NCBI GenBank assembly: GCA_029449245.1
Contig: JANATF010000013.1
Location: forward strand, 1,178,001-1,242,000
From: Mortierella alpina
Taxonomy: Eukaryota > Mortierellomycota > Mortierellomycetes > Mortierellales > Mortierellaceae
Direction: 5' to 3'
Length of the DNA: 64,000 bases
Positions 35,269-45,500 of the stretch are shown here, in pieces. The first letter of the stretch is position 1. Each line of letters begins with the position of its first letter. The notes beneath the pieces are model-generated. The model had not been told where the DNA came from. It was given only the letters and a program-made list of their open reading frames with translations, and did not search any database. The translations under genes were made by a program, and so were the position numbers.

Positions 35269-36819
35269 ATGCCGACTTTCAGCACCCTCCCAGTCGAAAT
35301 TCACCTGTTGGCTCAGCAATACCTCTCCATCAACGACGTCCTAGCCTGTATCCTTGTTGACAGACGTTGCTTTGCACTCTACAGCCCTTCATTATGGCGC
35401 ACAGTCAGTGTCCAAGCCTTGGATCACCTCTATCCATCGAATGATCATGGCTTGTGCAAGGAGCCTTGTTCTGAACAAGCTGACAACCTCGCAGTGAACC
35501 AATTTGACATCAAACATATCCTTCAAAAGTATTGTCATAACGTACGCTCGTTGGCTGTAGACTCTTCGACGTCCTTTCATACCCACAGGCCGGCATTCAC
35601 GAACCTTACCTCGTTGCGGCTGGGTTCCCTTTGCACCAACGAGGACTGGCCCAAAACAACACTCGATGGTGAATTCGAAGAGAACTACATCCTTGGAATA
35701 TCCTCACTGCTAGAACAAAATAGATATCTAAAGTCTGTCAGTTTAAAGCTTTCCCGCAAGTTTAACCCCTCACCTATTATTAAAGCCCTCATCAGTCTGC
35801 CCTTTCTCAACAATGTCGACATGGACTGGAGACCGACAGCAGAGGAACTATCACAGCTCTCTTTGGATCCAACTCTCGACTCTGTGCTCCATGCCGAACA
35901 CCCGGTTCAAATCCTGGATGGGTGTCGAAAACTCTGTAAGCTTCGATTGGCGGGTTACTTCCGCTCAAACGTTGACCACACCGCGCTTCCGGATTATAGA
36001 CCACACCCCATGCTGCGGGAGCTGGATATCTCCCGGTGTGGCTCGTTCCATACCGATGACCAAGTCTGGATGATGCTCGGTCGCTGCCCCAACCTTGTTT
36101 CAGCCTTGCTTCCCGGCGAGCTGTCCGAGCTAGACGTGAATCGCCTTCGGGATATCATATCCGCATATTGCCCTCTCATTGGACATTTGGCATTCACGGA
36201 CAGTCTTCCAGGCGGAGATGGGCCCGATCATGGAAACCTCGGAGACGTCATTGCCGCGGTACCTGATCTGAAGCACCTCACTATCAGACAGGCAACCATC
36301 CCGCAACGGCTCTCAGTCGTCGATATACTGCTGCTGCCGCAAACTTCACAGCTAGAATCGCTTGAGCTCGTCAGGCTGTACGAGATTGGAAGGCAAGAGG
36401 CTGATGTGCCTATGATTCTTGCCTGTCTTCCTCGGCTAAAGAAGTTCATCTCGGATACGCCCTTATCAGTCTCAAAAGCCATCGACGTCTACCATGCCTG
36501 CAAGCGCCAGTCGTCTCCCATATCATGGGCTGCAGATTTGAGGGTTCTGGATATTCGACTCAATCGATCACTCGAGGAGGAAGTGAACCTGAGTCCCGAG
36601 GATCAAGCCGAGTTCATGAGCTGGATCTCGTTCTCATTTAAGAAACTGGAGTCACTGACCATTCGCCATTGGGACACCATGAGATACCAGATTGCTCCAG
36701 TCTCAAGAGAAGTTCGATTCGACACTGCTCAAGCCCTGGCAACTCTGAGCACGATGCAATCCCTGGAGTATCTGGAGATCTTTAACGAGGTCCTCCCTCT
36801 TCCTTCGCGACAGAAATAA
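35269..36819 (+). CDS. F-box/LRR-like protein
   Basis: Single exon, 516 residues, starting MPTFSTLPVEIHLLAQQYLS. The F-box-like segment begins within ten residues, with VDRRCFALYSPSLWRTV closing it. Leucine-rich repeats follow (LTSLRLGSL, LRELDISRCGSF, LKHLTIRQAT, LESLELVRL). It differs in sequence from the pair around the hAT element and lacks their shared MGQAEVEFM block, so it belongs to another branch of the same large family. It is presumably an SCF substrate receptor with unknown target. Confidence 0.85.
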   Translation: MPTFSTLPVEIHLLAQQYLSINDVLACILVDRRCFALYSPSLWRTVSVQALDHLYPSNDHGLCKEPCSEQADNLAVNQFDIKHILQKYCHNVRSLAVDSSTSFHTHRPAFTNLTSLRLGSLCTNEDWPKTTLDGEFEENYILGISSLLEQNRYLKSVSLKLSRKFNPSPIIKALISLPFLNNVDMDWRPTAEELSQLSLDPTLDSVLHAEHPVQILDGCRKLCKLRLAGYFRSNVDHTALPDYRPHPMLRELDISRCGSFHTDDQVWMMLGRCPNLVSALLPGELSELDVNRLRDIISAYCPLIGHLAFTDSLPGGDGPDHGNLGDVIAAVPDLKHLTIRQATIPQRLSVVDILLLPQTSQLESLELVRLYEIGRQEADVPMILACLPRLKKFISDTPLSVSKAIDVYHACKRQSSPISWAADLRVLDIRLNRSLEEEVNLSPEDQAEFMSWISFSFKKLESLTIRHWDTMRYQIAPVSREVRFDTAQALATLSTMQSLEYLEIFNEVLPLPSRQK

Positions 36820-37203
36820 ATCAGACGCAGACTCAAAATATGCCACTTAACTGCCATTCCTCGCGTCTCCACGCCCCAGCACACCTTTATCCAGCTCCAG
36901 TGTACATGTGTATTGCACTCAGGAGCGCAGACTTGGTCGTTTCTGCTGCAGCCACTGCCAGTGAGGCAGTCTACTCTCAAGTAACTGTGTGCGTAGTCAT
37001 ACTAAACCTCAAAGGTGACACAATCTATCTGACCATGGAGTAAAGATTCGACTTCATGACCACGTCCAAGACGTCGACGGGAATTTTAGGAACGCATTTC
37101 TATTTGCCTATCTGTTCCGTGATACCGCATCTCCAGCACCAGTCCACGGCGTCAATCGTATGCCAAGCGTCCTGGAACTAGGCCTCATTTCTTTCTCATC
37201 AGC

Positions 37204-37548
37204 CTATTTCCCTTCTTGAACACAGAATCCACGGCATTGCTCCACTTTGATCCCACTGCCACATGCGTTAATTTGTTTTGCAAAGGGGTGCTCTATGCAA
37301 ATCCAATCTGAAAAACACTCTGAGCTGCAGGGGTACAATCCGTTGTTGCGATGAACCATCCACAGGGTTTTCGCCCTCTTGATATCCAGGGTCCAAGAGG
37401 CAGCAGAGACTCCGACGACAAGGACGAGAGCAGCGATAATCTGTTTAAACACACAGGAGGGTGCCTCATATCAATATCTGGACATCGTTACTAAGCCTGG
37501 CTGTTTGAACGAAGTGCTCAAAAGACTTACTCCTGAGGAGATGCGCAT
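37204..37548 (-). CDS. small secreted six-cysteine protein, subfamily B, copy 2
   Basis: Minus strand exons 37531-37548 (MRISSG) and 37204-37440, intron GTAAGT...CAG; 84 residues, the same exon lengths as the copy at 23240. The signal peptide ends near VGVSAA. Cysteine spacing C-x3-C-x5-C-x11-C-x8-C-x3-C is unchanged, while the residues between the first two cysteines and between the fourth and fifth have diverged. This is the pattern of a disulfide scaffold with variable loops. Confidence 0.85.
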
Positions 37549-37640
37549 TGTAGTTCTTTTTGTTTTGTCCTGATGGTGAGAAAGCAGAAGGCTTGATGAG
37601 AGTTGGATGAGTTTTGGGATGGCCATCGGATGAGGGGCTC

Positions 37641-37648
37641 CTTTTATA
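37641..37648 (-). promoter_or_regulatory. TATA box of the subfamily B copy 2 gene
   Basis: TATAAAAG on the minus strand about 93 bp upstream of the start. Leader phrase 'aagccttctgctttctc' and 'aagaactaca' before the ATG match the other copies. Confidence 0.7.
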
Positions 37649-38259
37649 TTCACTTCGTCGTCTCGAAACGCTCGTGGCGTTGAAGACCCTGCACTATTTT
37701 TCATACGAAACAAAACACTGATCAAGGATGAATAAAAGTCGATGAAGAACTCGATAACTTTCATGTGAGGATAGTAGAAACGATTGTGTGGATAAGGGTC
37801 TGAAGGACACCAGTTGCAAACGTGGTCGAACCTAGGGTTTGGTGAGCAAGTACTTGTTGCAAAGTTGTCGAGACCTGTGCTCATCTTGAGCCAAGCCTTA
37901 GGTGTTAAGTATTTTTGCCAATGTGAAGCGTAGGGAGGTGATAGCGTACTCAAATGATACCAAGCTTGCATTATGTCAAAGTCCAAAACTAGGCAATTTC
38001 TAATGGCGTAGGTGAACGACGCGTACATCGCTCCCAGTGCTCAGCTTCATCATGTGTTGTTTTCCAATGGGTGAGCCTGGCCGAGAGACACGCCAGACAC
38101 CGGTCTTGAGTGGTGTGGCAACTTCTCGGGATGTTACTACCAGGGACCACAGGGTGCATTTAGCCAGTCTGTTTCCAGTTACCTCCTATTGGATTGTGAG
38201 CATGAGCTTCAGAGTCACTTCGATTTTTCTTCGCACTCCTCGCAGTGGGAACGCGCCAG

Positions 38260-38585
38260 AATATCTCAGCGCAGGCTGGACGCACTCAAAAGTTATACTC
38301 GGGGATTCGTCGACCACCCCACTAGATCGGGAACGTCAAGAGATGTATGCCCCAGCTCCATCCCGTGCTCCTATTCCTGTGAATCCTGTCTCTGTACCTG
38401 CCCCTCAACCCGCCACAGCTCCGGCGCACGCTTCAGCTCCTGCTATTGCCCTTGTCATTCGACTTCGCCTGGATCGTCCTGCTGATGACTCTGACGCTGC
38501 TTCCATTTCCATATGTAATTCTTGCAATCAACCCGGTCACAAGCGGATATCTTATAGATATTGCCTTATGAACCCGAGACCTTAA
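38260..38585 (+). pseudogene. fragment ending in a CCHC-like zinc knuckle, probably transposon-derived
   Basis: The frame ends with a Cys-x2-Cys-x4-His-x7-Cys motif at about 38514-38567 (CNSCNQPGHKRISYRYC), preceded by a Pro/Ala-rich stretch. Such knuckles with a trailing C-x-M-N are common in DNA-transposon proteins of early fungi. The segment AGWTHSKVILGD before it has a counterpart on the minus strand near 22480-22530 in duplication copy 1. No complete protein can be built. Confidence 0.4.
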
Positions 38586-39007
38586 GCCTGCAGGCCATCC
38601 AAGGGATTCCAGTCGCTGTGCCAGTCGCTGCCGCTGCCGCTGCCCTAGGCGCATTTAACGTATTTCGCCTGGATCCCGCCCCTGCCCCTACCCCTGCCCT
38701 TGCTGCTCCTGCCCTAGTCCCCGATCAGACTCCCTCCCACTTGCCAGACATTGACTGGTGTAGAACTAGTTCTTAAGCCTTTTCGCTAGCTACTTGTATT
38801 TGAAATAAATATTGTGGCATGAAAACCCCCGCGCGACCGAAAGGAGCCCGCCATCTTTACTCCCTACAGTCAAACTTGTCATGTTGCGTATTAAATAGTG
38901 TCAAAGTGCAAAAGTCTCTCATATTGCAAAAGGACCCCGTCCCCGCTCGTACTAAACCCCTGCAACCCAACTTGTCAAAACGCATAATCTCTCACATTCC
39001 TTACTCG

Positions 39008-40649
39008 TTACATTTGCGATGCACCTATCACTGCAGCAATGGCAATAGTGGAGAGTCCCGCACTGCCACCTTTCTTTCCTTCAGCAAGCGGCGTCCCTCT
39101 TTCCAAAATGAGGGAGGTCTCAGTGTCATCGATGACCTCCTCAACCTCCTCAATCTCCTCGAAGGTCTCGTAGGTCTTGACCTCGTAGGTCCAGCGCTCT
39201 ATACAGGCCGTATAAAAACGTAGTAGAAAAAAAATTAGTATGTACAGTACATTAAACATTAACATCCATTTAGTTCAATAACGCGGCACTTGCCGCTTGT
39301 TGTAGTCTCGCGCTCGGTCCATGCAACTTCGAACTTCTCCTTGTAGGTGACGTGGAAGGCCTCCTTGGCAGACTCAATAGTATCATAAGGTCCATCCAAC
39401 TTGTAATCGGCCTCTCCCCAGCGGTTGTAGACGTAGTACATATAGTACATACTGGTCTCGCTGTCAAAGATGAGCTGAATGACATAGGTGATGCCAGTGC
39501 TCTTCTCAGTGAGAACAGAGTCGTAGACATCGTCGTCGTCGTAGTAGACATAGGCAGACTTTGCTATGGGGCACACGCTATCAACATGAGCTTTGCGGAT
39601 AGTAAGAACCTGGACACTGCGCTTCCAGACGCCATCGAGCTTGTTCAAAACACCTATGATCGCTTGACCAGTTCCAGAGGCAGCTCCAGCTGCAAAGGCA
39701 CCGGCACCGACGAAAGTGACACCAGCGGTAGAGACAACGCGGCGGAACCAGGATGATGCCCCAGATGCAGCAGGCTTGGCAACTCCACCTGTCTCTTTGG
39801 CGACAGTGACCTCCTTGATGGACCCCTTGATGGTCTCCTTATCCTCCTCGACAACGACAGTCTCTTTCTTGGTCTCATGCTCCGCCCCCTCGGCAATCTT
39901 GGTGGCATCAACCACAATATCCTTCTCGCGATTAATAATGATCTCGGCCTCAGTGTCATCGATGACCTCCTCAACCTCCTCAATCTCCTCGAAGGTCTCG
40001 TAGGTCTTGACTTCGTAGGTCCAGCGCTCTATACAGGCCGTATAAAAACGTAGTAGAAAAAAAATTAGTATGTACATTAAACATTAACACATCCATTTAG
40101 TTCAACAACGCGGCACTTGCCGCTTGTTGTAGTCTCGCGCTCGGTCCACGCAACTTCGAACTTCTCCTTGTAGGTGACGTGGAAGGCCTCCTTGGCAGAC
40201 TCGATGGTATCATAAGGTCCATCCAACTTGTAATCGGCCTCTCCCCAGCGGTTGTAGACGTTGTACATACTGGTCTCGCTGTCAAAGATGAGCTGAGTGA
40301 CATAGGTGATGCCAGTGCTCTTCTCAGTGAGAACAGAGTCGTAGACATCGTCGTCGTCGTAGTAGACATAGGCAGACTTTGCTATGGGGCACACGCTATC
40401 AACGTGGGCCTTGCTGGTCGTGAGGACCTGGACAGCTCTCGTCCAAACTCCGTCAACTTTATGCAGAACGCCATATGCTACAGGCCTGCGGAACCAAGGG
40501 GTGCCTTTGGTAATGGCGACAGTGGTAATGGCGACTACGGGAATGGCCTCAGCGATCGTGGAAACGTCAACATCGGGGAGCTTCAGAGCATTGTCGGCGA
40601 CAACAACATCTGGCTCTATAAAGGTCTCGTCCTCACGAGATAATGGCAT
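39008..40649 (-). CDS. tandem WGR-domain protein
   Basis: Minus strand exons 40121-40649, 39294-40028 and 39008-39198; 484 residues. Both introns start GC (GGCAAGT) and end TATAG, so they are GC-AG introns. With them the frame joins ...ETTTS to ERWTYEVKTYETFEE, and without them each frame stops within a few codons. Two WGR domains are visible, centred on RWGEADYKLDG (Trp at about 135 and 380) and each ending FEVAWTERE. WGR domains occur in PARP-type enzymes and bind DNA and nucleic acids; no PARP catalytic domain is present. The frame is open to about 40829 without another ATG, so an upstream exon is possible. A role in DNA-damage or chromatin contexts is inference. Confidence 0.78.
39121..40403. 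repeat. near-identical tandem duplication inside the WGR gene
   Basis: 39121-39585 and 39951-40403 are almost identical in DNA, offset by about 827-830 bp. The match covers the last part of a WGR exon, the GC-AG intron (95 and 92 bp) and the start of the next exon. Differences are mostly single bases plus two small insertions. Intron conservation at this level implies a recent duplication or gene conversion. Confidence 0.92.
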
Positions 40650-41159
40650 ATGGAAAGCGATAGTTGACTTGCTTTCAGATGAAGGAATGTGGAAAGCAGC
40701 AGGATTGGAGGGGATGATGGATGCGGGGACAATGTCGAATACGCGAAAATGGAGGCCATGCTGCCCATGCACCGCATGAAAATTTTCCCAAAATTGAGAT
40801 GCACAAGCGTGTGGATCATGCAGAGTAGCTCAGAACTACCTCCGGTCTTGTCGCATTCAAGAATAACCAACCCCTCGTACGTGGATGCACTCTACTACGA
40901 CAGAGGATGCATCAACTACATTCGCTGAAATACTACTATACTGCACCTTTATGTCCACTGTCTGCCGTTTTCAAACACCTTCATACTCTCGTACTTCTCC
41001 TAATTATAATCAGTCGTGTTTGGCGTAGTATTTTCCAAGAGCAAAGACGCTGCTGGAAGACGACAACGCGTAGTGAGCACAGTATGGGCTGAGACTGACA
41101 TATCCTATGTCTCGTGTCGTCTTCTAGATAAGACATTGGGCGAAGTTCACTTTCGCATG
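40650..41159. other. 5' region of the WGR gene and spacer
   Basis: The WGR frame continues upstream to a stop at about 40830 with no ATG, so part of this may be coding if an upstream exon exists. The rest shows nothing recognisable. Confidence 0.4.
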
Positions 41160-41331
41160 ACCATTGCCGATGTTTGTGAGAACCCTTGCAGTCGATTATT
41201 GTAGAGGCGAAACCACGCGTTCCCGGCTCACTTGAGTTGTCCAGGTGAGTATCAAGGGTATCCTGGTTTTATCTGTACTTTACGCCTGAATCTCACTCTG
41301 GAGAGGGACAAAGCGTAGGGAATTGAAAAGG

Positions 41332-41339
41332 TATAAAGG
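41332..41339 (+). promoter_or_regulatory. TATA box of the subfamily A copy 2 gene
   Basis: TATAAAGG, 113 bp upstream of ATG 41445, followed by 'ccaaggaccaccccaaactc', also found in copy 1 with one base inserted. Confidence 0.7.
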
Positions 41340-41444
41340 AAAGCCTCTTCTCCAAGGACCACCCCAAACTCAGTCAACCCTCAACAAGTCTTCTACTCTC
41401 TCGCAACTCATAACCCCTCCTGTCAAGTACAAGAAAGAACGACA

Positions 41445-41814
41445 ATGCACATTGCGTTAGGGGTAGGTCCTTTGCACGCTCGTTCAAACAAACCGGGCAT
41501 TATAATGTATAAACATGAATCTAAACACCCCCACTCTGCAATAGATCATTGCCGCGTACTTCCTTGCCGCCGGAGTTGCTGCTCAGTTCGCAGTCGTCAG
41601 CTACGACTCCAAACACAAAACGTGGAACGTTCCCAACGGGCTCGGCCTGACCCCTTGCATCACGAATTGCCCGGCAGGTCAGATTTGCAGAAAGCACGAT
41701 TTTGCAGTTACGTTCCACGCTTGTGGCAAACCACCCACGTGGAGTTCTTGCCGAGGATTCTGTGCTCCCAAGGGCACGCATCCGGATGAGGAGACGATGA
41801 AGCCTACGCCATAG
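41445..41814 (+). CDS. small secreted six-cysteine protein, subfamily A, copy 2
   Basis: Exons 41445-41462 (MHIALG) and 41545-41814, intron GTAGGT...TAG; 95 residues, the same exon lengths as the copy at 20772. The signal peptide ends near GVAAQ. The cysteine spacing is identical to the three paralogues. The mature region differs from copy 1 mainly between cysteines 3 and 5. The acidic tail with DEETMKPTP is shared only within subfamily A. Confidence 0.85.
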
Positions 41815-41850
41815 CACGTTTGATATACAGTCCAAGTCGAGGCCATCATG

Positions 41851-42570
41851 GGTATATCTATATCGTTTTTAGAACCAACAAACATATGCACTAGATCTGT
41901 TGGACATCTATAAACTTGCAAATGGCCAATGTCCCTCATCACATCACGTCTCGCAGGTCTAGCGCACCTTTATCTTGTTCCACTGTACTTGTGTACAGTA
42001 CACTCCACCACGCGGTTCAACTTTTCCTTATCAGCAGGGTCCACGTCAGACATCCATCGTCTTTTAGGATCCCCTCTGCAGGATAGTAACTGCTTGCTCA
42101 ACGCTGGTAGCTCTTGATACTTACGCAGTAGTATGAACTCGACACCAATGACAGAGGCAATAGCTCGAAACATGTAGACAGCCGGTCGAGCGAAGGACAA
42201 CGAGGTCGGAGTCTTTCCTCTCACAAACGGTAGAGAGGGAGAGAATTAAAACGGGTGCTGCTCAAGGGAGCGCTCGTACCCGCCATGGATCCTTGTCCTG
42301 TGGAGAACTTTGGGCTCTTTAGGATTACGCTCGCCAACCTTGCTCTGAAGGTTTCCAAGACAGGCCATCTCAAGCAGCGTACTGAGACGCGTGCAAGCAA
42401 TCTTTTTTGCGAGAGATCTGAGGATATTGATATAGCCTAACCGACCATAGTTGCAAAATCGTTAGTGTACGTGATTCTCCACTATCATACAAATGCTTCC
42501 AGAACTGAAAAAAAAGAAAAAAAAAGGTTACCTTGCGACTATAAATGTTCTTCGTGAGGTCAACCCACGA
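41851..42570. other. 3' side of the XPG-Fanzor gene, no supported gene
   Basis: An 84-codon minus-strand frame at 41970-42224 and a plus-strand frame at 42255-42440 have no recognisable family. On the minus strand, just past the stop at 42571, is a GTAACC followed by a long T/C-rich tract ending TTTTCAG (about 42504-42536), which looks like an intron or a polypyrimidine-rich RNA region. Fanzor guide RNAs are usually encoded on this side of the gene, so the stretch is of interest. Confidence 0.35.
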
Positions 42571-45500
42571 CTACGTGCGAGAGAGCGCTGCGGGGCGCCG
42601 CCGTGTTGTGAGCCAACTACGGCCGATGCGGGCGATGTTATGGCCGCCCAGGGTATCCCTGTGGATAAACCTGTTGCATGCTGGAGTCACGCAAAAACAT
42701 GACCGCATCGTGGGCTTGGCGACCCAAGCATCGCAGCTCGGGCAGATTGACGAGGTCCTAAACTCGTCCGCAACAACAACGACATGGCCAAGCGCTGTTG
42801 CCTACAGAGGGTGGTCAAGAGTGCGAAAAATGGTGTCAGCATTATCAACTATGCACGCGTACTGTGTGCATCATGCCATAAAGCCGCAAAAGATGAGCAA
42901 CGTGGACGTGTTACCTTTCTGTAGAAGAAGCCCATCAACGAAGTGTGAAGAGACGACAGCTTTGTGTGGGTATTGAACCGAGCACTCCCGTACACAAACA
43001 AAGTCTTTTTCATACCAGGGACCACCCTCCTGTGCAGCTGGTTCATCTCCCCGTCGAGGAGTGCTAGCCTGAGCAGACCGGTGACGGCAAAATCATACTC
43101 GGCTCGAAATGCCTTTCGGCGCGCCCAGTTTCTCTTCTTGTAGCTATTGCAAGAGTAAAACTCGCGCAGCTTCAGAAAGGCTCTCTCCCACGCTCGGAGA
43201 TGCTCCTTGACCGCTTGGAATCTTCCATCGCCGAAACCAACCATCCTGTTCTGGATATCGTTGATGGACCCGTTGGACTGAAACGCAGCAGCCAACCTGG
43301 GGGCTGGGTGGGATCTGGGAATGGGCGGTGGCCCCTCCTTGAGCTGGTTCATCACATAACGATCCCGGAAGATGGGCGCGTAAAGGGCCGCGCGCTTGAC
43401 CGTGAGGACAGCGACCTTGTTCGGCATCGTAGGATCGATGTTGATGCCGCAGCCCGCTGCTGACACGACCTCTCCAGGGTCTATACCCACCACAGGGACA
43501 TTGAGGAGGTTGGCGCCGAACGCATTGGTGATGTCTTGCGGAAGAGGGAACATCTTCTCGATGTCCTCGATCACGTTCTCTGTCTCCGGCATGTGGAATC
43601 TTTCAGGAGGAGGACACGGCTTGCGAAGATCAAACGCCAGGACTTGGAACTCGCGGCCGTTGGTTCGTATCATCCCCTGCGGCACATAATACAACGTTTG
43701 TGCTGCACTCGTAGGCAGAGCCGGCGGACTTTCCTGGAAATTTTGGCCGCTTTGCCGTGCCCTAGACCGACGTTGGCGGAAGGCCACAACTGCGGCGGTA
43801 TAGTTCCGGAGGTTGGGCAAGACAAACACATCGGGAATTAGGACAGGGGCAGGGGCGGGTGCGGGGGGGCCAGCCGCAGGAGCAGGGCCAGCCGCAGGAA
43901 CAGGAGCAGCGCCGCCACCAGCCGCAGGGGCAGGAGCAGGAGTGCTCATACCAGGCCAGGCCCCACCTAGCACCAATTGGTTCATCGAGATTCGCTTCTT
44001 ATCGTATGAGGACAGACGAGCCTTGCGTTGGTTGCCAGGGACTAGTTGGCCAAAGAAGAGCATCTCGACCACTTGGCCGGTGTTCTGGGTCATGGCCTGT
44101 GCCTGCTGACGCGTGCAGAGGGTTTCTGCAGCCTCTCGACGAACCTTGCTCCATTTTGCGGGATTTCGGGAGCTGTTAGGTGTCCACAACAAGTCCACAA
44201 GAGAGGTCTCTGATAACATCATGAACGTGTCCTCGAGTTTAGCCTGAGGAGTGAATGCAATGCGCTCAAGTGGCGGCAATCTCTGGTTCATACTCCAAAA
44301 CCTCCAAATAAGATCGACAGTACTGATGTTGGAGCCGTCCAGCCCAACTTCTGGGCCACTGTTGCATGCAAGAGCCTTTGGTCATATTCAAGATGGTAGA
44401 GGAGAGAAGAAAAAAATAAGCCTAGTCAGTAGGTGTGTGCAAATCAAGGGTGGTTTCCAAAAGAATAACGAAATACAAAAAAAACACCAGACATTACCTT
44501 GACATTCAGGCTCGGAAACAGCTCAATAAAGTGGCGCCGCACCAGATTGCCAACCTCTCTTGCCATCTCTTCTCTTGAGTGTTTTTCAGCCGCAGACTTT
44601 GACACGAAGATCACTGGATCGTGCTCGAGATGTCGCACAAGGAACTTGACCATATCCCACGCTATCTGCTGCCTGTCGTCGCTCGGCGGCCTTCCACCGC
44701 CTGCTGCTATACGTTCGGCTAAGGATGGGACAGGAGGTGGAGTAGGCGGAAGAGCAGTTCCTGCATCGGCATGGGGGGTGGCGAGGCCCTCGACTCTGCG
44801 ACGCTTTTGTAGATGGCCATTGCCTATGGTTATCTTGGGCAACATCTGGCTTGTGCTCGCGAAAAGACTTGCCATGTTCTGGCAGATCACCTGCATGTCG
44901 TTCGTGCTGAGGAGTGGATCTAGCCACCGTTGGCGATATGCCACGTCCCCTGCTGAATTGGAGTTGTAATTTTCCAGTCTGATGGAGATGTAAAGAGCAA
45001 TAGCCTGCAGCATGTAGGACCGAATGTTGTTCAGCGCTGTCACGGCATCGTTGATGGTCTTTTCCATAAGGGATCTCTGGTCGTCGTTGATGGCAACGCC
45101 GACAGGTCCTACGGCATGCCGAAGCTTGGCTTTCAATGACCCGACAGACAGTGTCGAGGTCTGGAAGACTCTTTCCATCGCATGCTTGTAAGTTGTGATT
45201 GGCCTGTGAGTCCTCGGTGGGCCTGCTGGCGCTTGCGCCTGGACGGGCCGCGCGGCTCCACGTCGAACACGGGCAGGGGCAGTGTCCGCTCTAACCACTA
45301 TGCCCGTATTGGGTCGAGGACGGCTGACTTGAAAATGCGTCCCACCCTGCGTCTGGAGGTAGTTGGCGGGCATTCTTGCACCTAGCGTGAAGTCGTTGAT
45401 AATCTTTCGATTATATCGCGGTCGATCGGCTTGAGGACTGACAGAGTCGCAGCGGTCAACATGCGGCGGACTGATGCCACAAAAGAGGAAGCGCAGGGTG

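Larger units (their letters stand above)
37040..38340. repeat. segmental duplication unit B, copy 2
   Basis: Inverted partner of 22340-23740. The homology covers the secreted-protein gene, its promoter, about 750 bp of upstream sequence and roughly 150 bp beyond the stop codon. Ends are approximate. Confidence 0.85.
41160..41850. repeat. segmental duplication unit A, copy 2
   Basis: Inverted partner of 20720-21560, including 'gtcgattatt', 'cacttgagttgtccaggtga' and 'gtttgatatacagtccaagt'. Copy 1 carries about 150 bp more upstream sequence in the middle of the block. Confidence 0.85.

Noticed and set aside
39259-40077. A 272-residue protein starting with a hydrophobic segment (MYILIFFLLRFY)
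   Set aside because: That hydrophobic start is intron sequence just before the TATAG acceptor; the real exon begins at the following Glu-Arg-Trp.
40650-40772. Start of the WGR protein at 40772
   Set aside because: The codon there is GTG, which is not expected in a fungal nuclear gene. The first ATG in the frame is at 40649.
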